From the NCBI GenBank assembly GCA_947626615.1, contig CANQSW010000015.1, positions 1-16,453 of the forward strand: a stretch of DNA of 16,453 bases, in the 5' to 3' direction. Source of the stretch: an uncultured Peptococcaceae bacterium. GTDB lineage: Bacteria > Bacillota > Dehalobacteriia > UBA4068 > UBA4997. A program made the translations under genes and the position numbers. Position 1 is the first letter of the stretch. Every line of letters starts with the position of its first letter. Below are positions 1 through 7,192 of this stretch, in pieces. Under the pieces are notes generated by a model that saw only the letters and a program-made list of their open reading frames with translations, was not told the DNA's origin and searched no databases.

Positions 1-2
1 AA

Positions 3-33
3 CCACCAGTCCTGTTTCGTACAGAACTGGTGG
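3..33. terminator. Strong hairpin at the left edge
   Basis: An 8-bp perfect stem (3-10 with 26-33) continues, after one mismatch, into a 4-bp inner stem (12-15 with 21-24) around a 5-nt loop. The downstream side is T-rich but has no immediate T run, so it could be the terminator of a gene left of the window or the end of an insertion sequence. Nothing coding was recognised around it. Confidence 0.4.
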
Positions 34-78
34 CCTAAAATTTTACTTTTTGTGTCTACAAACTATTGACTATTTCAA

Positions 79-108
79 TCCGATTTTTCGGACGCCTCCG
101 TTTTTTTT
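79..108 (+). terminator. Candidate small terminator with T8 tract
   Basis: A 4-bp stem (89-92 with 97-100) is followed directly by eight T residues. The same left-arm bases can pair instead with 79-83 to make a 5-bp hairpin with a TTTT loop, so two structures exclude each other. It probably ends transcription entering from the left, before the promoter at about 256-300. The stem is short, so confidence is limited. From 109 to 223 the DNA is AT-rich with no recognisable gene. Confidence 0.35.
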
Positions 109-223
109 ATTTGTCAGTTACGAATCTTCTAATTTTTTGCAAAACGTCAACTTTGCGAAAACGCTCTCCCTGCGCCAGATAAATTTTAGGTAAACAAAGT
201 AAAATTTTTGTGAGCGGGCAAAG

Positions 224-241
224 GTCAGCAAGAATGGAACA
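224..241 (+). promoter_or_regulatory. 18-nt motif, copy 1
   Basis: This is the first of three near-identical 18-mers (GTCAGCAAGAATGGAACA). Copy 2 starts 32 bp downstream, about three helical turns, so both would face the same side of the DNA. Copy 3 lies at 8115. The spacing suggests an activator site upstream of the main promoter. The likely binder is the AraC-family protein encoded at 7193-8032, which is an inference from context. Confidence 0.5.
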
Positions 242-255
242 ACCCTGACGCGAAA

Positions 256-300
256 GTCAGCAAAAATGGAACAGCATTTTTTTACAAAGTTTGCTAATAT
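256..300 (+). promoter_or_regulatory. Motif copy 2 with its promoter
   Basis: The motif at 256-273 is followed by TTTGCTA at 290-296 and a -10-like TAATAT at 295-300. Offsets from the motif start are identical to those in the 8115 promoter, where TTTGCTA and TATCAT occupy the same places. The first 25 bases match that promoter at 22 positions. The expected -35 position (about 272-277) is poor and overlaps the end of the motif, as in activator-dependent promoters. Transcription would start near 307 and produce a leader of more than 400 nt before the first gene. Confidence 0.5.
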
Positions 301-377
301 TATAGCAGACAATTTTTGTCGGCGATCTTTAGCAAAAAAATATGTAGACCTATCGAGCATTGTACCGTTCTTTAAGA

Positions 378-655
378 CTGCGCCAAACGGCCGGCGCAGG
401 AGAGCGGCACACAAGAAACCCGGTGAGAGTCCGGGGCATACACTTGGCGAAAGCCGAGCTTGCTGTATGCAGAAAAGCTCATTCTATCATTTGGGGCGAC
501 CCAGTCATTGGCTGTTCGAGAGTGCAGCTGAGAAGGCAGATAGAACGAGCGTTTACTTACGTCCTGCGCGCAGGGCGAAAGTGTCAAATCTGCGAGCCAG
601 AATATTTGCGATGTTAGGCGTCAGGCCGCCCTGTTTGCGGGGCATGACGTATAAG
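378..655 (+). promoter_or_regulatory. Candidate cobalamin-type riboswitch leader
   Basis: The leader opens with a 7-bp hairpin (378-384 with 393-399). A hairpin at 418-435 then carries the GGTGnnAnTCC loop pattern typical of the P4 element of cobalamin riboswitches. GCATAC/GTATGC (436-441 with 464-469) encloses a GAAA-capped helix and ends in CTGTA. CCAGTCA (500-506) precedes a 7-bp P6-like stem (507-513 with 524-530), followed by GAAGGC (532-537). This order matches the cobalamin aptamer. The canonical B12 box is not matched well: the expected place (about 560-573) has GTCCTGCGCGCAGG instead. A further hairpin lies at 618-650. A terminator follows at 670-715, so control by attenuation is likely. 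The surrounding transcobalamin-like genes fit a corrinoid ligand, but class and ligand remain inferred. Confidence 0.55.
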
Positions 656-669
656 GTGTTGCAAAAAAG

Positions 670-715
670 CGCGGTAGCGTTTCGGGAAATATCCGAAAGG
701 TTATCGCGTTTTTTT
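670..715 (+). terminator. Intrinsic terminator inside the 5' leader
   Basis: An outer 7-bp stem (670-676 with 702-708, one G-T pair) and an inner 6-bp stem (680-685 with 693-698) are separated by a 3x3 internal loop, then seven T residues (709-715). It ends 30 bp before the ATG at 746, inside the leader and not behind a gene. That is where the expression platform of a transcription-attenuating riboswitch would be. Confidence 0.75.
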
Positions 716-745
716 CTTTCGCAAATTTATTTTGGAGGTAAAGCT

Positions 746-1255
746 ATGTTGTCTAAAGGGCTGGTCAAGGCGGCAAAGCAGGAGGTGCTGAAGATAGCGC
801 GCAGCCACGGCTATGAAACGGGGACGCCGGAATACGAGCAGATAAGGGACGAGCATATGCGCTTTTATGAACTGGCCGAGACGGCGCTGCGAGAACGGGA
901 GCGCGCTTTTCGCCGGCTGCACATGGACGCGACCGACGAGGAGCTTGTTGGTTACGTGCGGGCGTGGACTGAGCTTTTGGGCCGGGTGCCGAACTCGGCG
1001 GAGCTGGTCGGCAGCACGCTGATATTGCCGCGATATAAGAAATGGAACAACTATATTGCCCGGGCCGAGCTGCCCAGGCCGAACCCTGGGCCGAGATATG
1101 AGCGCAGGTTCATACTGCGGCGAGAGGTCAGGTATGCGCGATTGATGGACGAAGGTAGAGTTGAAGAAGCCAGAGAGCAATTCAACGATCCAAGGCTGGG
1201 CGACTATGCCGCGTGGGAACTGGCTCTGTTGGACGAATCCAATAAAGAGGCGTAA
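746..1255 (+). CDS. Small protein with homing-endonuclease-associated-repeat-like segment
   Basis: The protein is 169 residues. The frame is open upstream to 266, but the real start is the ATG at 746: GGAGG at 734-738 gives 7-nt spacing, and the upstream frame lies over the structured leader. The protein is basic and mostly helical by eye. Residues about 67-110 (DEELVGYVRAW, then LGRVPNSAEL, then KKWNNYI) resemble the small helical repeat that occurs beside HNH homing endonucleases, with its 'lgr.P...el' core and aromatic W near the end. No HNH catalytic residues, signal peptide or membrane segment are visible. It is the first gene after the riboswitch-like leader. It may bind nucleic acid, but its function is unknown, and the repeat assignment comes from memory of the family pattern. 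Confidence 0.7.
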   Translation: MLSKGLVKAAKQEVLKIARSHGYETGTPEYEQIRDEHMRFYELAETALRERERAFRRLHMDATDEELVGYVRAWTELLGRVPNSAELVGSTLILPRYKKWNNYIARAELPRPNPGPRYERRFILRREVRYARLMDEGRVEEAREQFNDPRLGDYAAWELALLDESNKEA

Positions 1256-1572
1256 GTTTACAGTTGCTATATAGACGACCGTTAGGTGGTTTGTATATAA
1301 AATATTATTTGGAGGTGGTGACAGATCAATAGCGTTTTGTTGCCGCAGCCGACGGTCGCACTGCTGCGGTGAAGACCAAAAAATGTGTGACCAATATTTG
1401 ATTTGTTGATAGGGACGTAACATCCCGGAAAGGAGCTGGTGTGAACGGAAGCAAAAATGCTTCTGGCTTAACGCACAAAAACTTGACACAGACTGCCGGG
1501 CAGCCCCCTGGACCGGCAGCAAGACCAACATGGGGGGAAACAAAAATATTAACATGAAAGGAAGTTATCGTT
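1256..1572 (+). promoter_or_regulatory. Second structured leader, no gene seen
   Basis: This 317-bp gap has no convincing ORF although it contains a GGAGG at about 1312, where a GTG frame stops after three codons. It holds several stems: CCGCAGC with GCTGCGG (about 1342-1368); CCCGG near 1423 with CCGGG near 1496; a 6-bp AAAA-looped hairpin (GAAGCA/TGCTTC, about 1447-1462) inside a GTGTG/CGCAC stem; and CTGCCGG with CCGGCAG (about 1493-1519), which shares bases with the CCCGG pairing. A C-run near 1503 can also pair with a G-run near 1533. Such mutually exclusive pairings suggest a cis-regulatory RNA, but it matches no class I recognise and has no T-run terminator. Confidence 0.4.
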
Positions 1573-2271
1573 ATGAAAAATATAGGCAAGAAAATTTTAA
1601 CCATAGTATTGTCGCTGGTTATGGTGCTGTCTTTAGGCACGACCGCATTTGCGGCTGACCATACTGTAAAGGTGAAAATCGAGAACGACAGTGGGGTTTC
1701 GTTTACAGCGGACGTCACCACATCAGCCCTGGATACGTATCGTCTTGAGAATGGACATTTGTACACAATTGACGCTAACGTCACCGGCGCGCTTACCGAA
1801 TATACGGCCGCAGATGCACTTATTGGGGCATATATAATGAATCATAATGACGAAGAACCTAATGATGAATATAAAAGTGCTGCGGATGTTCCCAAAGACG
1901 CTATTGATTATGCCTGGTATGAGAATGAGGATGAAGCAGGCAATACGACTTGGGGGCTCTATTTCACGATATATAATAGTCTAGAAAGTGACGATGGGCA
2001 ATATTATCTTGTCAGCACCCGTGAGGGCGTGGATGAAGAGGGCAAGCCCGTGACCTACTACACCTACTATTGGGAAGGCAGCAGCTGGACGCTCTACATT
2101 CAGAAGACAGGGGAGGATAATCCTGTAGAGGCTGATCTTTACTCCAGCGCCTATCCGTTCGACGACATTACTGGTATTGAGTTCAATTACGAAGCGACCA
2201 GATCTGAAAACTTTGAGACAACAACAGAGATCACTGGAGCGGAGCCCGCGCCCACAACTCTCGGTAATTAA
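1573..2271 (+). CDS. Secreted protein, divergent DUF4430-like domain
   Basis: The protein is 232 residues. The ATG at 1573 has an AAAGGAAG ribosome binding site just upstream. Residues 1-28 are a clear Sec signal peptide with a KK-containing N-region, a long hydrophobic core and likely cleavage after AFA. The mature part shows the order expected of a DUF4430 (transcobalamin C-terminal-like) domain: TAADAL at 78-83, GLYFTI around 128-133, a Trp-rich strand YYWEGSSWTLYI at 165-176, and an ending DDITGIEFNYEA that parallels DNGDVIIFHYTDD in the next gene. There is no SLH domain, LPXTG or membrane anchor, so it may be released or bound by the neighbouring giant protein. The next gene starts 20 bp downstream. 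A ligand-binding role is inference, and the domain match is by eye and weak. Confidence 0.75.
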   Translation: MKNIGKKILTIVLSLVMVLSLGTTAFAADHTVKVKIENDSGVSFTADVTTSALDTYRLENGHLYTIDANVTGALTEYTAADALIGAYIMNHNDEEPNDEYKSAADVPKDAIDYAWYENEDEAGNTTWGLYFTIYNSLESDDGQYYLVSTREGVDEEGKPVTYYTYYWEGSSWTLYIQKTGEDNPVEADLYSSAYPFDDITGIEFNYEATRSENFETTTEITGAEPAPTTLGN

Positions 2272-2291
2272 GAAAGAGAGGAAACAGAAGT

Positions 2292-5200
2292 ATGAGATCC
2301 ATTAAAACAAGGGTTGCGTCGATATGCTTGTTTTTTGCTTTTCTGCTATCGCTTCCTGGTCTAGTAGCTTATGCTGGAGAAAATGAATTATTGGAGGGCG
2401 TGGCATTCGCCACGTCCTCCAATTATATTACAAAAGCTGAGTATTGCAACTCTTCTGGGAAAAAAGCGAGCGATGTGACCATTGACATGACAGGTCCATC
2501 AGAATGGAATGTCACAATCCTGGATAGTATACAATCATCTAATTACATTAAAAACCTCTATCTTTCTGGCGACCCCGACAAATCTGTTACTTTATATTCA
2601 AAATACTCTACTTCTGATATGGAACCAGTTCAGATTTTGGGGTCCGAGTCCACAACTATGATGGAGTTCGTTACGAATATATCTTTGTCAGAAAGTGGGA
2701 GCAAATTTGCGAATTTTGTTAACGATAAATTGGCTGATGGAACAACACGCCTAAACAATTTGCTTAACAAATCACCATCAGATAATCAATTTGGACCATT
2801 ATATTATTACGTGGTTGTTGGTACCGATTGGAAAGACGAAAATAAAAAATTTGATAATGTGGATCAAGTGATTCGTGTGACCAATCGCAGACAATTAACA
2901 CTGGGGGATTTGCGGGTATCAAAAGATGACTCTGGCCTTACGTTGGCTAATGGCTTCAAATCCAACAAATACAACTATGACGTTGTGCTGCCAGATTCTG
3001 ACAATGAAGTTGTTACATTGACTGCAACGCCAACGACAAACCATAGAAGAATCGGTGTATCTTTCTCAAGCGGGGGCGAAACGCTTAGTGGGGACAAAAC
3101 GCAAGGGGCTACTTTTAAGATAAGCGATTTAGGGAAAAACAGCTATGGTCATCCATATGTATCTGTGCAGGTGTATGCCATTGGCGCGGATACAGCTGAT
3201 CCGTATACAATCAGTGAAGATGCCGTTCCTTCTACATATACCATTCAGTTCTTGGATAATGATGTAGAAGTACCTGAGGTGAGCATTGTTGGACATCAAG
3301 CCCGTATTATTAATACGGGCAGCAGCGAAACTCTGGAAGTAACTGTCAAAAATAAACAAGACGGCGAGGATGACCAATATACTTATCAATGGTACAGCCG
3401 ATCGGGGGATCGGTTGAAAAATGTTTCGATTGACCAACCTGAGACTTGGATGAATCAATTCGGTAATGGTAATTATACCTACGAGAAGGGGTCTCCTATC
3501 TCCGGCGCTACAAGGCCTACATATCAGCTGGACACTCAAGAAAGGCCCGCATCGGTTTACTATTATTGGTGCGATGTCACTAAAAAAATAGAAGGGACAG
3601 AATACACAACTCATAGCGATCCATTTGGCGTTGTTATTTTGTCCACTTATGCAAATAAAGCGGTCATTGATCGGCAGCCGACAGATATTACTGTTGCACA
3701 AAACGCACAAAATGTTTATTTTACGCTGCATGTTGCTCCTGTGGAATATGGCGGCAAAGTAACCGTAAAGTGGTATCGTGTTGAAACGGATGGTTCAACC
3801 ACGGAAATAGAGGCCAAAGATCATTTTGAAGGCGGCTACGGTTACGCATTTAGGAGCGATGACTTACCTACGGACGAGATAGGCACATTTGAATATTACT
3901 GTGTCGTGACCAACACGGTCACAGAGGATAACGTATCACCACCACGAACTTACACCGCGCAGACGGAAAGTGATCATGTTAAACTGACGGTTCAGTATAT
4001 CCCAGGCGCGGAGAAGCTGAAAGGTTCCGGCACGGTCGATGATCCGTATCAGATCAGTACGATAGAAGATCTGAAGACCGTCAAGAGTATCGTCGAATCA
4101 GGGTATACGCTTGAGGGAACGTATCTCAAACTGATGAACGACCTGACCCTGCCCGCCGACTGGGACCCCATCGGCGCGCTCAAGCCGGGAACAACGTCTC
4201 CCTTAAACGGCAAAAATGTTAATCCCTTCAGCGGCACTTTTGACGGCGACAAACACACATTGACCATCGAACCAGGCGGTAAGGGCATTTTCAATTACGT
4301 CCGCAAGGCGGAAATCAAAAATCTCAAGGTATACGGCGAAAAAATCAGCGGAAGTGCGCTGATCAGCGGCAGTTTTACTGATTACGGCGTTACCGGTCAG
4401 TATGATATGCACGCCAACCCCTGGAGGGTGAAAATCGACCATGTAACACTGGTGTCCGGCTCTAAAACCAGCAGCGCAGGTTTCCTGTTTGGCGGCGGCT
4501 CCGGCATCAATACCGTCTGGATCACCAATTCCACCGTGGAAGAAGGCTGCACTGTTGGCGGCGCATCGTTTATCTATGACCTGAATGGGTATATCTTAAA
4601 CTGCACCAGCAAGGCTGATGTGACCCCCGCATACTTTGGTGCTGGCGGTCTGGCAGGCTGCAAGGGTCAAACTATGGGCGCGTGCAATATCCAGAACAGT
4701 TCCTTTGAGGGGACCATCGTTTCCAATGGTTACGCGGGCGGCATCATCGGTTCCGGCTACGGGGCAAGAGGTTACCGCGAAGGAGATCAATCCGCCCCCA
4801 ATACCCCGGTGGTGACGGTGAACAACTGCTATGTCCACGCGGATATCACCGGCACACAGATGGTGGGCGGCATCATCGGCGGCGAGCCCGCTGTTCTCCA
4901 GTGCTGGGGCAATGGCGAGGGAACTATCTCCAACAACGTGTTTGTGGGCAATATCCACGCCACCGACCCGTGCGACGCGGGCGGCATCATCGGCTATATT
5001 CGTGGCTTTGACCAGTATCAGTTCCTCCACGACAATTACTATGTGGCTGACTGCGGCGTCGATTCCGGCATCGGTTATATTGGCACGCTGCTGTATGCCG
5101 TGGAGTCCGCGAAGCCTGCTACCATGCCGGGCACTAATTTCCAGTTGGACAACAAATACGGTTTTACTGAGCAACCCAAGTTTGAGGAATACTGCAAAGC

Positions 5201-7085
5201 GGTTCCAAGAGAGAACTTGAACGACCTTGTGGATACACTGAACAACGCCACCAAGAGCTTCAAGAATTGGGTGGCAAGCGACATGGGCCCGGTATTCGGT
5301 GAGGCTGTTGTTCCCTACGAGCTGACCATCAGGGGCGACTATAAAACCGAGTATGTCATCGGAGATGAGCTTGATCTTAGCGGTGCTGTTATCACAGCGA
5401 CCATGACCGACGGCACCACGAAGTCGGTAGACTGGCAAAAACTGACGATAGAGGGCTATGACAAGAATGCCAGAGGTGTGCAGAAGGTAACTTTGGGATA
5501 TGGCGGGGCGTTCTGTGAAATCACAGTCACGGTTCTGAAACCAACCACAAATACCGACGCTGATAAAATCAATGTGACCTTCACCCTTATGGGCGACACG
5601 CCTCATGGTAAAAATGGCAGCGTCCACACGCTGCAAAAAGGCGGCTTGCAGACCTGGATCCCTCGCAAGACGTATACAGTTGGTTTGAATGCTACCGTTT
5701 TGGACGTATTTGAACAGGCGTTACGCACGGCCGGCATGACTTGGGAAAATCCCTCAGGCAACTATATAGAATCTATTACGAGAAACGGCATGAAGCTTGC
5801 AGAGATGGATAATGGCAACCTCAGCGGCTGGATGTATACGTTGAACGGCCACCATTCTGATCTGGGCGTCAGCGAACAGTACTTGGATAACGGCGACGTT
5901 ATCATCTTCCATTACACCGACGACTATACGTTGGAAGAAGGCTCTGAACAGTGGGCCGGCAGCGGGCCTGTTGTTAAGCCGGAAGCGGAAGGGCCTACCC
6001 TGGAGCCTACCGTTAAGCCCGACGTTAACGGCGAGGCTACGGCCAAGATTGAGCCGGATACAATGAATGACGCTATTGCCGATGCCAAACAGTCAGGTGC
6101 GGGAGAAATCGTTATCGCTCCGCAGGTCGACGGTGAGGCGGACAAGGTAACTGTCGAATTGGAAAAATCCAGCGTTGATACTTTGAGCAAGCAGACAAAT
6201 GCGGATCTGACCGTTAAAACGGATGCTGCAAACGTGACGATCCCACAGAAGAGCCTTGACGGCATTGCTGAGGGCAATGGCAGCAAGGTCAGCGTAACGG
6301 TAGAAACAAAGGACAACGGCCATACCGGCATCGAAGTCGCGGTAGACGGTAAGGCGATAAGCTCTCTGAAGGACGGCCTAAAACTCGATGTTCCGGCAGC
6401 TAAAGACGGCAACGTGCTGGTCATCGTCGATGCGAGTGGGAATGAGACCATCGTCAAGAAATCTATCGTAGAAAATGGCCGCATCGAAGCTCTGTTGGAC
6501 GGTTCCTGCACCGTTAAAGTCATAGATAACAGCAAGAGCTTTACCGATGTGACTAAGAACAACTGGTTTGCCGATGCCGTAGCGTTTGCTTCCAGCCATG
6601 AGCTGTTTGCCGGCACCAGCAACACAGAATTTTCTCCGAACAGTCCGATGACGCGAGGTATGCTGGCAACGGCGCTGTGGCGTTTAGAGGACGGAGAAGA
6701 ACTGGCTAGTTCGGACACGTTTGCAGACGTAGCCAAGGATAGTTGGTATGAGGACGGTATCGTTTGGGCAAACGAACATGGTATCGTGACTGGCTATGGC
6801 GATAATTTGTTTGGGCCTAACGATAATATTACCCGTGAGCAGTTGGCTGCAATGCTTTGGCGATATGCTGATGAACTGGGCCTTGACATCACTTCGTCCG
6901 GCGATCTTAACAAGTTTGCCGATGGAGGCAACGTGTCCGCTTATGCTGTTGATGCAGTAAAGTGGGCTGTTGATAATGGGTTGCTGCAAGGCAAAGGTTC
7001 TGGCGTGCTTGATCCGAAAGGTAATGCGACTCGTGCCGAAGTTGCTACAATAATGCAGCGTATGGTCGGTATGATCGTCAAATAA
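2292..7085 (+). CDS. Giant modular SLH surface protein with DUF4430 domain
   Basis: The protein is 1597 residues, with a signal peptide at 1-28 (cleavage after AYA). Approximate layout: unrecognised N-terminal region 29-200; cadherin-like beta-sandwich 202-323 (L..L.VS pattern ending TYTIQFL); two Ig-like segments, 325-450 and 457-573; a glycine-rich beta-helix/GLUG-like region 579-1000, beginning GSGTVDDPYQI; a bacterial Ig (Big_3-type) domain 1009-1083; a DUF4430 domain 1092-1215 with SGWMYTLNG and GDVIIFHYTDD; a linker domain 1235-1413; and three SLH repeats, 1415-1472, 1475-1532 and 1536-1597, with TRxxLA-type motifs. SLH repeats bind secondary cell-wall polymer, so the protein sits outside on the wall. 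DUF4430 is the family related to the C-terminal half of transcobalamin, so ligand capture is plausible. The first 1.7 kb is visibly more AT-rich than the rest, suggesting domain shuffling. Confidence 0.9.
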   Translation: MRSIKTRVASICLFFAFLLSLPGLVAYAGENELLEGVAFATSSNYITKAEYCNSSGKKASDVTIDMTGPSEWNVTILDSIQSSNYIKNLYLSGDPDKSVTLYSKYSTSDMEPVQILGSESTTMMEFVTNISLSESGSKFANFVNDKLADGTTRLNNLLNKSPSDNQFGPLYYYVVVGTDWKDENKKFDNVDQVIRVTNRRQLTLGDLRVSKDDSGLTLANGFKSNKYNYDVVLPDSDNEVVTLTATPTTNHRRIGVSFSSGGETLSGDKTQGATFKISDLGKNSYGHPYVSVQVYAIGADTADPYTISEDAVPSTYTIQFLDNDVEVPEVSIVGHQARIINTGSSETLEVTVKNKQDGEDDQYTYQWYSRSGDRLKNVSIDQPETWMNQFGNGNYTYEKGSPISGATRPTYQLDTQERPASVYYYWCDVTKKIEGTEYTTHSDPFGVVILSTYANKAVIDRQPTDITVAQNAQNVYFTLHVAPVEYGGKVTVKWYRVETDGSTTEIEAKDHFEGGYGYAFRSDDLPTDEIGTFEYYCVVTNTVTEDNVSPPRTYTAQTESDHVKLTVQYIPGAEKLKGSGTVDDPYQISTIEDLKTVKSIVESGYTLEGTYLKLMNDLTLPADWDPIGALKPGTTSPLNGKNVNPFSGTFDGDKHTLTIEPGGKGIFNYVRKAEIKNLKVYGEKISGSALISGSFTDYGVTGQYDMHANPWRVKIDHVTLVSGSKTSSAGFLFGGGSGINTVWITNSTVEEGCTVGGASFIYDLNGYILNCTSKADVTPAYFGAGGLAGCKGQTMGACNIQNSSFEGTIVSNGYAGGIIGSGYGARGYREGDQSAPNTPVVTVNNCYVHADITGTQMVGGIIGGEPAVLQCWGNGEGTISNNVFVGNIHATDPCDAGGIIGYIRGFDQYQFLHDNYYVADCGVDSGIGYIGTLLYAVESAKPATMPGTNFQLDNKYGFTEQPKFEEYCKAVPRENLNDLVDTLNNATKSFKNWVASDMGPVFGEAVVPYELTIRGDYKTEYVIGDELDLSGAVITATMTDGTTKSVDWQKLTIEGYDKNARGVQKVTLGYGGAFCEITVTVLKPTTNTDADKINVTFTLMGDTPHGKNGSVHTLQKGGLQTWIPRKTYTVGLNATVLDVFEQALRTAGMTWENPSGNYIESITRNGMKLAEMDNGNLSGWMYTLNGHHSDLGVSEQYLDNGDVIIFHYTDDYTLEEGSEQWAGSGPVVKPEAEGPTLEPTVKPDVNGEATAKIEPDTMNDAIADAKQSGAGEIVIAPQVDGEADKVTVELEKSSVDTLSKQTNADLTVKTDAANVTIPQKSLDGIAEGNGSKVSVTVETKDNGHTGIEVAVDGKAISSLKDGLKLDVPAAKDGNVLVIVDASGNETIVKKSIVENGRIEALLDGSCTVKVIDNSKSFTDVTKNNWFADAVAFASSHELFAGTSNTEFSPNSPMTRGMLATALWRLEDGEELASSDTFADVAKDSWYEDGIVWANEHGIVTGYGDNLFGPNDNITREQLAAMLWRYADELGLDITSSGDLNKFADGGNVSAYAVDAVKWAVDNGLLQGKGSGVLDPKGNATRAEVATIMQRMVGMIVK

Positions 7086-7115
7086 CATGACTGTCTGATA
7101 GCACGGAAAAATTAT

Positions 7116-7154
7116 GGAGAGCAGAGACGATCCTCTGCTCTCCTTCTTTATTTT
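7116..7154. terminator. Bidirectional terminator between convergent genes
   Basis: A perfect 11-bp stem (7116-7126 with 7133-7143) with a 6-nt loop is followed on the plus strand by TTCTTTATTTT. On the minus strand it is followed by ATAATTTTT (about 7107-7115). It lies between the 3' end of the giant surface-protein gene and the 3' end of the regulator gene, so it can end both transcripts. Confidence 0.85.
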
Positions 7155-7192
7155 GCAAACTTACAATTTGCAATTTGCCGTTCATGCCGTTC

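Noticed and set aside
256..296. Sigma-54 promoter (TGGAAC with TTTGCT)
   Set aside because: The GG and GC dinucleotides are about 24 bp apart, not the required 10 bp, and an ordinary -10 fits at a conserved offset.
512..545. TPP riboswitch suggested by CTGAGA
   Set aside because: The other conserved TPP blocks (GGGGTGC and the ACCTGATCTGGATAAT-type segment) are missing. The surrounding order fits a cobalamin-type aptamer better.
266..745. Upstream extension of the 746 gene (open frame from 266)
   Set aside because: The frame lies over the promoter, the structured leader and the terminator, has no ribosome binding site at 266 and a non-protein-like composition. ATG 746 has GGAGG at ideal spacing.
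1041..1056. Fourth copy of the 18-nt motif (AAATGGAACAACT)
   Set aside because: It lies inside the 746 coding sequence, lacks the GTCAGCA half and has no promoter downstream.
4596..5636. Long minus-strand open frames inside the giant gene and inside 8159-9400
   Set aside because: They are shadows of strongly supported plus-strand genes, without ribosome binding sites or recognisable domains.
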